This document shows positions 1 through 5,321 of a stretch of 7,691 nucleotides of DNA, in pieces. Where the stretch lies: assembly GCA_002391065.1 (NCBI GenBank), contig DGRP01000009.1:1-7691 (forward strand), read 5' to 3'. Position numbers and translations under genes: made by a program. The number at the start of each line of letters is the position of its first letter. Position 1 is the stretch's first letter. The notes beneath the pieces are model-generated. The model saw nothing but the letters and a program-made list of their open reading frames with translations, was not told where the DNA came from and did no database searches. The DNA comes from Ruminococcus sp. UBA4385. Its GTDB lineage: Bacteria > Bacillota_A > Clostridia > Oscillospirales > Ruminococcaceae.

Positions 1-489
1 CTGAAAGAGATATCTATATTTGTCCCGAAGGAAAAATATTAAATTACCGCATATATCTTAAAAACAGAGGATACAAAAGATACTCGGCTAAGGATACCGA
101 CTGCTTAAATTGTCCACATCGTAAGGAATGCATAGGGGATGCTGATCACGGACGCAGGATAGAGAGGCATCTTCACGAAGCAGCGCGTGAGATTCAGACC
201 GAAAGCATTGATACTCCGGAGTACTGCAAAGCACTTAAACTTCGCAAAATATGGTGCGAGGGAAACTTCTCTCACCAAAAAGAAAATCACAACTTAAGAC
301 GCACCCGCAAGAGGGGCATTGAACGAGTTACCGAGCAATGCCTCCTATCGGCGTGCGCCCTTAATTTAAAACGCATGGTAAAGCTTCTGAAGGGGAAGCT
401 TTTGCAAACAATATATTCGATGATTTTCAGCCAGGAGGACTTCCGGGCTGTATTTTTTTGAGAAATTTAGTGGGTTTGTCAACAGGGCC
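1..489 (+). mobile_element. Right end of an IS1182-like insertion sequence
   Basis: The transposase reading frame stops at 461, and TTTGTCAACAGGGCC at 475-489 follows closely. Read inward on the other strand this is GGCCCTGTTGACAAA, which resembles the terminal inverted repeat expected for this kind of element. The outer boundary near 489 is an estimate: the left end is not in the window, so the inverted repeat and any target duplication cannot be checked. Confidence 0.45.
3..461 (+). CDS. IS1182-family transposase, C-terminal part (5' end outside window)
   Basis: Open from the window edge to TGA at 459-461, giving 152 residues of a longer protein. The visible part has a cysteine cluster (C34, C37, C43, in DCLNCPHRKEC), then KIWCEGNFSHQK followed by HNLRRTRKRG and a closing SACALNLKRM. 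This matches the end of IS1182-type DDE transposases: a CxxC-type cluster, then the last catalytic acid (E86 here) seven residues before a lysine, then an RG and an N-L-K-R-M helix. The protein would cut and join the ends of its own insertion sequence. I see no internal stop or frameshift, so this end appears intact. Whether the whole gene is functional cannot be judged because the first two catalytic aspartates lie upstream. The family call is from motif recognition; another DDE_Tnp_1 family is the main alternative. Confidence 0.85.
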   Translation, partial: ERDIYICPEGKILNYRIYLKNRGYKRYSAKDTDCLNCPHRKECIGDADHGRRIERHLHEAAREIQTESIDTPEYCKALKLRKIWCEGNFSHQKENHNLRRTRKRGIERVTEQCLLSACALNLKRMVKLLKGKLLQTIYSMIFSQEDFRAVFF

Positions 490-553
490 AGTTCGTTACC
501 TCATCCCGAGATAGCTGCCGTCGTGTTTTGCGACACCAGGTCTATTCCAAACG

Positions 554-580
554 AAAAAACACCCGCCGATATGGCGAGTG
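554..580 (-). terminator. Intrinsic terminator for leftward transcripts
   Basis: On the minus strand the stem CACTCGCC (573-580) pairs with GGCGGGTG (560-567) across a 5-nt loop. The stem is 8 bp with one G-T wobble and is followed directly by six T (A554-559 on the plus strand). On the plus strand there is no T-run after the stem, so the signal is directional. No leftward gene can be seen to its right, so the transcript it would end is unknown. Confidence 0.55.
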
Positions 581-603
581 CAAATTTCAAAAAATCACAG
601 CCC

Positions 604-681
604 TACTATATATTATATATATCTATATATACTTATTTCTTCTCTTGTAATATATATTATATTAGATATATATCCTTCAAG
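604..681 (+). repeat. AT-rich block, copy 1 of a direct repeat
   Basis: This is about 78 bp of almost pure A/T, beginning TACTATATAT and ending CTTCAAG (675-681), with a pyrimidine-rich middle (TTTCTTCTCTTG). A diverged copy of similar length lies at 782-860, 178 bp downstream, with the same start, middle and end. Such low-melting DNA can act as a duplex-unwinding region, but nothing here proves that. The frame running through it from a GTG at 578 is not believed to be a gene. Confidence 0.6.
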
Positions 682-734
682 CCCTCCGAAATCTGAACGG
701 GCCCCCTCCGGATTTGCAAGGCTGTCACACTTTG

Positions 735-764
735 TGACGCCCTGTTTCAGGGCATCATTTTTTT
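735..764 (+). terminator. Intrinsic terminator-like hairpin
   Basis: GCCCTG (739-744), loop TTT, CAGGGC (748-753). The stem extends past one mismatch by three more pairs (735-737 with 755-757) and is followed by seven T (758-764). An overlapping alternative hairpin, GTCAC (724-728) with GTGAC (734-738), would compete with the outer part of this stem. It would end rightward transcripts entering from the insertion sequence side. Confidence 0.5.
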
Positions 765-781
765 GAAAAGCTCAACCCCTA

Positions 782-860
782 TACTATATATATCTATAGT
801 AGTATTATATTCTTATTCTTTCTTCTGTATTATATATATTATTCTAGATAATACTTCAAG
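782..860 (+). repeat. AT-rich block, copy 2 of a direct repeat
   Basis: Diverged second copy of the AT-rich block at 604-681, with the same TACTATATAT start, pyrimidine-rich middle (TTCTTATTCTTTCTTCTG) and CTTCAAG end (854-860). It also has an internal inverted repeat, AGTATTAT and ATAATACT. It is followed by a short palindrome, TCTCAC-T-GTGAGA (near 862-876), and then by a second GCCCTG hairpin at 906-920. Confidence 0.55.
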
Positions 861-905
861 GTGTCTCACTGTGAGAGGGGGCCTATCTCAAATCACGATC
901 CATCA

Positions 906-920
906 GCCCTGTTTTAGGGC
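906..920 (+). repeat. Second copy of the GCCCTG hairpin
   Basis: GCCCT-GTTTT-AGGGC is 14 of 15 bases identical to the hairpin at 739-753. It lies after the second AT-rich block just as the first copy lies after the first block. Unlike copy 1 it has no T-run behind it, so it is not a good terminator. Confidence 0.5.
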
Positions 921-1412
921 GAGTGATGAGGGCTTTGTAGCCAACAGCGTGACACGATCCGTACCTTTCCACGTCTACGAAAAGCTGTGAGGCACAGTTC
1001 GGGCGGTACAGGCAACGCCGAACGAATCGTTCACCGTCATTAACGAACAGCTCTGACCGAACGAATCAGTCTGTCAGCTCGACTACCAAAGCGGTACTTG
1101 AGGTAAAGGCTATCGTGAAGCGGTATAGCCTTCACTAAACACAGCAACCCCTAATTATTCCTCGATTCTATGCTATTTCCCGAGTTACGACCCCGCTTTT
1201 TTTCAAAACAGCACTATTACAACCCCTATCCCGACCAATTGCAGAAGCCCCGTAAAATGCGGTCGGCTTTGCCGTTCCGCTGTGACCGTTTCGGGGCTAC
1301 GACCCCGAAACTTTAACTTGCATCTCAGCTATTGCCGTCAAGATCTGCCAGTTCTGACTTGATAATTGATGAGCTTTTTTCTTCTTTTGCAGATTATATT
1401 TCTGCTTAAAAG
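921..1412. other. No gene recognised; short hairpins and repeats
   Basis: No frame here looks like a protein of any length. Visible structure includes CCGAACGAATC twice (1018-1028 and 1057-1067). There is a perfect 8-bp inverted repeat AAGGCTAT / ATAGCCTT (1106-1113 and 1125-1132), overlapped by a competing GTGAAG / CTTCAC pair (1115-1120 and 1130-1135). A perfect 9-bp hairpin GTTTCGGGG-ctacga-CCCCGAAAC lies at 1288-1311. A 49-codon open run ending at 1137 could be gene debris, but I could not match it to a family. The G+C content is clearly higher than in the AT-rich blocks to the left. Confidence 0.5.
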
Positions 1413-1592
1413 TTACCGGCACCCTCGCGGCTTTTACCGTCACCCGAAGCCGAGTTACCGGCACCCTGAACAGCTTTACCGGCACCCGCAAAAGTTACTG
1501 GCACCCATCCGAACAACGCATCTGCGAGATTTGAACAGCACGGGTGCCAGTAAGTTCGGTCAGAGAGGGCGCTGCTAAAGTTACTGGCACCC
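1413..1592 (+). repeat. Iteron-like array, consensus TTAC(C/T)GGCACCC (module A)
   Basis: Seven copies of a 12-mer occur. Direct copies start at 1413, 1434 (one mismatch, TTACCGTCACCC), 1455, 1476 and 1495. One inverted copy is GGGTGCCAGTAA at 1542-1553, and another direct copy is at 1581-1592. The first four are exactly 21 bp apart and the fifth is 19 bp on, so they sit on the same face of the helix. The 16-mer AAAGTTACTGGCACCC is identical at 1491-1506 and 1577-1592. The inverted copy can pair with either neighbour, so two exclusive hairpins are possible. Arrays of 18-22 bp iterons are typical of initiator-binding sites in plasmid origins, which is the preferred reading. A regulatory operator or a structured RNA is also possible. 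Confidence 0.7.
1515..1538 (+). repeat. Shared 24-bp core, copy 1 (inside module A)
   Basis: AACGCATCTGCGA, two variable bases, then TTTGAACAG. The same 24-bp block recurs at 1808-1831 with only the two middle bases changed (22 of 24 identical). In both places it sits between the arms of an inverted repeat. It contains a small internal palindrome, CGCA-TC-TGCG. Confidence 0.75.
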
Positions 1593-1737
1593 TGCTCGCC
1601 AACTCGCTCACAAATGCCACAACAGCCGTTCCTCTGCCGAGGGGTATCGTTTCCCGACAGCGTTGCTGAAAACGGCACACGGGGCGCTGTGGCGCGGCTG
1701 TGGCTCGAACGGTGCTGTCGGTGAACTGTCAACGTTT

Positions 1738-1871
1738 AGGGGGTCAGCTCATCTTGCGAGAGCCGTCCCCCGAACAGCTTATCACCGAGCTGTCCCCCTG
1801 CTTTGATAACGCATCTGCGACCTTTGAACAGTTCGGGGGACAGCAGGGACAGCTTATTTCACACACAGCAT
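1738..1871 (+). repeat. Inverted-repeat module B, stem element GCTGTCCCCC
   Basis: GCTGTCCCCC (1789-1798) is matched perfectly by GGGGGACAGC (1835-1844). GTCCCCCGAAC (1765-1775) is matched perfectly by GTTCGGGGGAC (1831-1841), so the two left arms compete for one right arm. Between them lies the second copy of the 24-bp core (1808-1831). A further inverted copy AGCAGGGACAGC follows at 1842-1853, and a variant AGGGGGTCAGCTC stands at 1738-1750. The plan is the same as module A, with a different stem sequence. The stretch 1837-1871 matches 2156-2190 in module C at 26 of 35 positions without gaps. Confidence 0.65.
1808..1831 (+). repeat. Shared 24-bp core, copy 2 (inside module B)
   Basis: Same block as at 1515-1538, differing only at the two bases between the CGCATCTGCGA part and TTTGAACAG. 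The sequences around it differ, so the core is better conserved than its flanks. Confidence 0.75.
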
Positions 1872-2058
1872 CGAGCCGCCACCGCTGTCACCCGAGGGCT
1901 GCTCAAATGGAAAAGGGGGTCAGGGGTTCTCCCCTGCAAGCTGCGCAGGGCAGGCCGCAAGGCGGACAGCCCAGTGCGATGCTTGCTTTCACAAAACCCC
2001 TCACTAATTCTGCACTTTAGTCAAGAGTTTTCTCTCCGCCAATTATGGAAAAAATATT
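1872..2058. other. G+C-rich structured stretch, no gene recognised
   Basis: The hairpin CAGGGG-TTCT-CCCCTG (1921-1936) is followed by a longer imperfect one: 1948-1958 pairs with 1962-1972 (9 of 11) around a 3-nt loop. A competing CCCTGC / GCAGGG pair (1932-1937 and 1945-1950) overlaps both. The frames through this area use Arg, Gly, Gln and Pro heavily and show no domain, so I do not call a gene. The base composition becomes AT-rich after about 1985. Confidence 0.45.
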
Positions 2059-2213
2059 AGGGTCAACACATCAGACAGGGTCGGTAAATGCTGACCCTGT
2101 TTTTTTGCTGACCCTGTCGGGAAACACAGAATTATAGAGGCTTTGCAAAGCTACAGGGTCAGCAGGGACAGTAATAATCACATACCGCATTCTGTTGACC
2201 CTGCTGACCCTGT
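2059..2213 (+). repeat. Inverted-repeat module C, stem element GCTGACCCTGT
   Basis: GACCCTG occurs four times on the plus strand (2093-2099, 2110-2116, 2197-2203, 2206-2212) and its complement CAGGGTC twice (2076-2082, 2154-2160). There are two perfect long inverted pairs: GCTGACCCTGT 2107-2117 with ACAGGGTCAGC 2153-2163, and AGGGTCAACA 2059-2068 with TGTTGACCCT 2193-2202. A perfect 12-bp palindrome, GCTTTGCAAAGC (2140-2151), lies inside the first pair, in the place occupied by the CGCATCTGCG core in modules A and B. AGCAGGGACAG (2161-2171) is shared exactly with module B. The module ends about 28 bp before the -35 box of the sigma-factor promoter. Confidence 0.65.
2075..2106 (+). terminator. 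Strong intrinsic terminator within module C
   Basis: ACAGGGTC (2075-2082), a 10-nt loop, GACCCTGT (2093-2100), then an unbroken run of seven T (2100-2106). It would insulate the sigma operon from transcription entering from the left. Its right arm repeats ten bases later outside the terminator (2110-2117), so the left arm has an alternative partner that would not produce a T-run. Confidence 0.7.
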
Positions 2214-2240
2214 GGGCATTTTTCATTGCTGAAAAAGCAG

Positions 2241-2269
2241 TTGACAGAACGGGTTTTCTGTGTTAATAT
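2241..2269 (+). promoter_or_regulatory. Vegetative (sigma-A type) promoter of the sigma-factor operon
   Basis: The -35 box TTGACA (2241-2246) is a perfect match. A 17-bp spacer follows, then TAATAT (2264-2269), a 4/6 match to TATAAT. Transcription would start near 2276, giving a leader of about 30 nt before the GTG at 2309. No second, ECF-type promoter that would show autoregulation is obvious here. Confidence 0.75.
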
Positions 2270-2308
2270 TTCATTTGATAATACTTTTTATCGCAGCGAG
2301 GTGATTTT

Positions 2309-2833
2309 GTGATACCGATAGTTTGTATGGCGCTCATTGATGATGAGGAAGATAAAAAGGCTTTCAGCCGATTAGTTGAAAAATACGAACGCAAAATGTA
2401 TCGTGAGGCGTATAAAATCCTTAATGACAAGGCACTCGCCGAGGAGGCATTGTGGGATGGGTTTTATAACGTTGCTGTCAATATCAAAAAAATTCACAAT
2501 TTACCCGTGGACAAAATCGAGGCTTATTTGATTATTATTATTAGGAACAGTTCTTACAGGAAATATAACGAGGAAAAGAAATACAGAGAAGAAGCTCGGT
2601 TTGATGACAATATCAGTACACCGGATATTACTGAGATCATTAAATATGATAAAATCGAATTAGCCTCTCTAATCGACAAGCTCGATGAAAAGTATCGTTC
2701 GGTACTTATTTATTATTACTATTACGGCAATACGGTCAGGGAGATCGCAAAAATAATGGGGATCTCAAAATCTGCCGTATCAAATTATCTGAACAAAGCT
2801 ATCAAACTTCTTAATGATGAACTGGGGAGATGA
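2309..2833 (+). CDS. ECF-like sigma-70 family RNA polymerase sigma factor
   Basis: A 174-aa protein with the two-domain layout of small alternative sigma factors. Region 2 spans roughly residues 17-90 (FSRLVEKYERKMYREAYKILND, then ALAEEALWDGFYNV and IEAYLIIIIRNSSYRKY). Region 4 spans roughly 116-170, with the helix-turn-helix VREIAKIMGISKSAVSNYL at about 143-161. It should bind core RNA polymerase and direct it to a specific promoter set. The GTG start at 2309 is preceded by AGGTGA (2299-2304) at 4-nt spacing, and relatives often begin with a short hydrophobic stretch before an acidic segment such as LIDDEED. The ATG at 2327 (MALIDDEED) is an alternative start. The gene overlaps the next by its stop codon region, so the two are probably translated together. 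Sigma family membership is secure; the exact subgroup is not. Confidence 0.9.
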   Translation: MIPIVCMALIDDEEDKKAFSRLVEKYERKMYREAYKILNDKALAEEALWDGFYNVAVNIKKIHNLPVDKIEAYLIIIIRNSSYRKYNEEKKYREEARFDDNISTPDITEIIKYDKIELASLIDKLDEKYRSVLIYYYYYGNTVREIAKIMGISKSAVSNYLNKAIKLLNDELGR

Positions 2834-2838
2834 GAGTA

Positions 2839-3513
2839 ATGAATGAACACAACTCGTTATATGCTGCTTTGGAAATGACGGTTGTAAAGCAGGCAGCCGA
2901 AGAGATGCAAAGTCTTTCCGATGATGAGGTTGACTTCTCCGCTAAATACCGCAGGAGGATGAACAGGCTTATCAAGGATCAGCGCAAGCCGTATTACCCC
3001 CTGATCAAGACAACATTCCGAAGAGTTGTGTTTGTAGCAATCGCTGCAATGCTTATGACTATAACAGCCTTTGCCGCTGTCCCGCCATTGAGAGAATGGT
3101 TTATCGGACTTTTTACCTCACAGCACGAAGCTAATGCAGATGTAAACACGGCGATCGGAGAGATTCCTACAAACGAACTCCCCGATGGATTTATTTTAGC
3201 TGAACCCAAATTTATTCCTAAGGGATTTAAAGAAGAAACGCGCAATTATGATAGTGGAATAAAGATCAACTTCACAAATTCAAATAAAAAAATAGTTTAT
3301 TCCCAAAATTATATAACATCAACAAATCAAATCAACACAGATTCAGCAACATCTGAAAAAGTTAAAATTGGTGAGTTTGATGCTATTATGAATTATGATA
3401 ATGATTCTGCTGTGATCATCTGGACTGATGGAAAGTACACGTATTCCATCATCGGAAACTTGTGCAAAACCGACATAATTGAGATGGCAAATTCAGTCAT
3501 TCCTACAAAATAG
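2839..3513 (+). CDS. Membrane-anchored DUF4367-type protein, probable anti-sigma factor
   Basis: A 224-aa protein (from ATG 2839) with a charged cytoplasmic N-terminus (1-60), one membrane helix at about 63-80 (VVFVAIAAMLMTITAFAA) and an outside domain at about 110-224. The outside domain has the DUF4367 pattern: LPDGF, IPKGF, an NFTNSNKKIVYSQ strand, VKIGEFDA, and IIWTDGKYTYSI before a final helix. A single-pass protein directly after a sigma factor, with its N-terminus in the cytoplasm, is the usual design of an anti-sigma factor that releases its partner on an envelope signal. That role is inferred. I chose ATG 2839 over the in-frame ATG 2830 because GGGGAG (2824-2829) is 9 nt upstream of the former but touches the latter. 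The 2830 start would overlap the sigma gene as ATGA and add three residues. Confidence 0.8.
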   Translation: MNEHNSLYAALEMTVVKQAAEEMQSLSDDEVDFSAKYRRRMNRLIKDQRKPYYPLIKTTFRRVVFVAIAAMLMTITAFAAVPPLREWFIGLFTSQHEANADVNTAIGEIPTNELPDGFILAEPKFIPKGFKEETRNYDSGIKINFTNSNKKIVYSQNYITSTNQINTDSATSEKVKIGEFDAIMNYDNDSAVIIWTDGKYTYSIIGNLCKTDIIEMANSVIPTK

Positions 3514-3552
3514 AATATTTTTTATAAAAAGTGTGGACAAATGGACTCTGTT

Positions 3553-3580
3553 TTGACTCTTGTATTATAGGAGACAAAAT
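3553..3580 (+). promoter_or_regulatory. Possible second promoter before the exported-protein genes
   Basis: The 93-bp gap at 3514-3606 has no terminator. It contains TTGACT (3553-3558), 16 bp, then CAAAAT (3575-3580). An alternative pair is TGGACT (3542-3547) and TATTAT (3563-3568) with a short 15-bp spacer. Neither is strong. The gap may instead carry a promoter read by the sigma factor encoded upstream, whose target sequence I cannot predict. Confidence 0.3.
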
Positions 3581-3606
3581 ACAGAGGAAAGGAGGCCACA
3601 TTTTTT

Positions 3607-3888
3607 ATGCGTAAAATTGTTTCTATATTGATCGCTGTCTGCTTGTCATTTTGCATGATTGGGTTTAGTGCATATGCCGAGGGTCCATCATCACCAACCA
3701 ACCCTGAAATTGGCATCAATAATCTTTACACTGTTAATGTATCTACAGGGCTTGGCAAAGCCGGTTCCGGAATCAACTATAATTGCGATGTGTTTGGAAA
3801 GCCAAATGCAACCCGCATACAGGTATTCTTATATCTGCAAAGATTTGTAAACGGAGCTTGGACTGATGTGGATAGAGGTTACACATGA
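3607..3888 (+). CDS. Small secreted protein, 93 aa, possibly C-terminally shortened
   Basis: A clear signal peptide: MRKIVSILIAV, then a hydrophobic core, with likely cleavage after SAYA (residue 24). About 69 mature residues remain, with an alternating pattern typical of beta strands (YTVNVSTGL, NYNCDV, TRIQVFLYLQRF) and one cysteine. The pattern resembles the first half of small secreted beta-rich proteins common in Clostridia (strand, Cys-containing strand, then an L-Q-R/K strand and a W-x-D/T-V segment). Those usually continue with a second set of strands, whereas this one stops directly after WTDVDRGYT. The start has a strong site, AAGGAGG (3589-3595), 11 nt upstream. Its TGA overlaps the next gene's ATG (ATGA), so the two are probably translationally coupled. 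Function unknown; the family resemblance is an impression only. Confidence 0.75.
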   Translation: MRKIVSILIAVCLSFCMIGFSAYAEGPSSPTNPEIGINNLYTVNVSTGLGKAGSGINYNCDVFGKPNATRIQVFLYLQRFVNGAWTDVDRGYT

Positions 3889-5009
3889 AAAGAAAAACAC
3901 TTATTTTGTCTGCAATCATTAGTATAACGATATCTTTTTCATCCTGTGCCGCATTTGAAAGAAACAGAACTGATAGTAAAGAAAGCACAATAACCGACGG
4001 GCAGGGGATGGATGATATCTCGATCATCAGATCAAGAGAATATGATAATATGACAATCGCCGAGGACTTTCGGATATCGTATCCCGAAACAGAAGAGATA
4101 GGGATATATGATGTGACTTGTGTCGATGATTTCGATAAAGACACCGACAAGGTGTTTGAGAATTTGATAACGGACTACGATCCCCAAAAAGTAAATAAAA
4201 ATATCACAAATGAACAGCCTTCAATGTCATATGTCACATATGACGACGAAAAATGCTCTGCTTTTATTTATGCTTTAGGTGCAATCGTATACTCGAAAAA
4301 ATCTGATCCTCCTGTCTATGTTGAAGGTGGCACCGGAACGACTTATCTTGAATCATATATAACAGAGGCAAGCGGTGATAAGTCTGTCAAGGTCGGGAAC
4401 ACAACTGCCGCAGTTAAAGATTATGGCAAGTCATGCAAGGACTATATCGACAAACTGAATGAGCTGGTGTCGTATCATTTGGATATAAGACCATTTATTC
4501 TGACCACTCAGCAGCTTGACAACGGCTCTGTCGCGGGCACGATGAATTGCCGATACTATTACAAGGGTATACCTATACTGAATACACCTCTTCTGCACAA
4601 GAGCGAAGGAGACCATCATCCCGAATCGCAGTTTCTGTCTTTTCCGTTTTTTAATTTCATAAACGGGACTGATATTTATTCGTTTAGTACCGCTTATTGC
4701 TTTAAAGATCACTCAACTGTAAAAATGTTGGAGAAAAAAATGTCACCGGCAGAGGCGATAGATAATATCAGCAAGCAGCTTGCGACTGGTATGTCTCTGG
4801 ATGCCAAATATGAGGAATTGATCTATATCCCAAAATGTATCAATAACGAGGAAGCGGTCGAGCGAGGCTCAGAAATATCATTAGACGATATCGTTGAGCT
4901 GCGGCCTTACTGGGCTGTATACTTTGATATAACACCCTGGCACGAGGTTTTTGCGCTTTCCGATTATGAGACAGGTGAAGTGTATTTCGTTAATAATTCG
5001 CGCAGGTGA
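3885..5009 (+). CDS. Lipoprotein of unknown function, 374 aa
   Basis: A lipoprotein signal sequence with lipobox FSSC (Cys21 becomes the lipid-bearing first residue), followed by AAFERN. The protein is therefore expected on the outer face of the cytoplasmic membrane. The C-terminal third has SPAEAIDNISKQLA (287-300), IYIPKC, then RPYWAVYFD (340-348) and DYETGEVYF (360-368). This succession of a helix, a Y strand, a P-x-W strand and a closing tG-E-(V/I) strand is reminiscent of YycI/PepSY-like modules, though this is unproven. It is paralogous to the lipoprotein at 5442: both share CAA(F/M)ERN at the cleavage site, a (Y/K)YKGIP(I/M) motif at about residue 225 and the same end. The start overlaps the previous stop (ATGA) and has AGAGG (3874-3878) upstream. 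No catalytic motif is seen. Confidence 0.85.
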   Translation: MKRKTLILSAIISITISFSSCAAFERNRTDSKESTITDGQGMDDISIIRSREYDNMTIAEDFRISYPETEEIGIYDVTCVDDFDKDTDKVFENLITDYDPQKVNKNITNEQPSMSYVTYDDEKCSAFIYALGAIVYSKKSDPPVYVEGGTGTTYLESYITEASGDKSVKVGNTTAAVKDYGKSCKDYIDKLNELVSYHLDIRPFILTTQQLDNGSVAGTMNCRYYYKGIPILNTPLLHKSEGDHHPESQFLSFPFFNFINGTDIYSFSTAYCFKDHSTVKMLEKKMSPAEAIDNISKQLATGMSLDAKYEELIYIPKCINNEEAVERGSEISLDDIVELRPYWAVYFDITPWHEVFALSDYETGEVYFVNNSRR

Positions 5010-5015
5010 GCTTAT

Positions 5016-5321
5016 ATGAGCATATTCAAAACAGAACTAAACAAATCAATTTGTAATATCGGATTTATTGGTGCTGTCCTGTTGACATGTATACTGTGTT
5101 TTACAAGCGAGGCTTATGTAGATGGAGATACTGTTCCAACATCCGATCACTGGGGACTTGCTGTTACGTATAGCAGATATAGCACCGGATATCAAAACAG
5201 TCCTCGCACAAGCTACTATGGAAACGCTCATGTGGGTGATGATGCTAAAGTAGAAATCAATCTGATCTACTCGGCGTCCTCTAATACTGCAAGTGCATAT
5301 GGTAAAGTAGGAGCATATTAA
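5016..5321 (+). CDS. Small exported or membrane-anchored protein, 101 aa
   Basis: Starts 6 bp after the preceding stop, with AGGTGAG (5004-5010) as ribosome site. The N-terminus is MSIFKTELNKSICN, then a hydrophobic helix (GFIGAVLLTCILCF, about 16-29) and a possible signal cleavage after TSEA (about 33). The remaining ~68 residues are Tyr-, Ser- and Asn-rich (YSRYSTGYQNSPRTSYYGNA) and have one strong strand, AKVEINLIYSAS. That strand region can be lined up loosely with TRIQVFLYLQR of the 93-aa protein at 3607. The N-terminus also looks like the start of an ABC-2 permease (KTELNK...GFI), but a permease would be far longer. Like the 93-aa protein, it directly precedes a lipoprotein gene. Function unknown. 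Confidence 0.7.
   Translation: MSIFKTELNKSICNIGFIGAVLLTCILCFTSEAYVDGDTVPTSDHWGLAVTYSRYSTGYQNSPRTSYYGNAHVGDDAKVEINLIYSASSNTASAYGKVGAY

Noticed and set aside
105..290. Minus-strand open frame opposite the transposase
   Set aside because: It lies entirely antisense to a well-supported transposase frame and has no domain.
578..990. Two successive plus-strand open frames (62 and 75 aa) with YIILD-like segments
   Set aside because: They use GTG and TTG starts without a good ribosome site and run through AT-rich repeats and a terminator hairpin. Their mutual similarity comes from the duplicated DNA block.
1288..1311. Rightward terminator at the perfect 9-bp hairpin
   Set aside because: The stem is strong, but only CTTTAACTT follows, with no real T-run, so it is described as a hairpin only.
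1413..1592. CRISPR array
   Set aside because: Repeats are only 12 bp with about 9 bp between them, one copy is inverted, and no cas gene is present.
1297..1732. Open frames with regular 7-residue repeats (RHPxxxY forward, RVPVxxx reverse)
   Set aside because: The 21-bp period of the DNA repeat creates heptads in every open frame. No start site, domain or continuing coding pattern supports a gene.
1700..2060. Overlapping plus-strand open frames of 106 and 85 aa
   Set aside because: They cover the inverted repeats of module B and the G+C-rich hairpins. The composition is Arg/Gln/Pro/Gly-rich with no recognisable domain, and there is no convincing ribosome site.
5016..5321. Lactococcin 972-like bacteriocin
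   Set aside because: A signal peptide plus a YSxY-containing, Tyr/Ser-rich mature part is suggestive, but the conserved aromatic and Lys/His pattern and the usual adjacent immunity transporter genes are not seen. The similarity is too weak to call.
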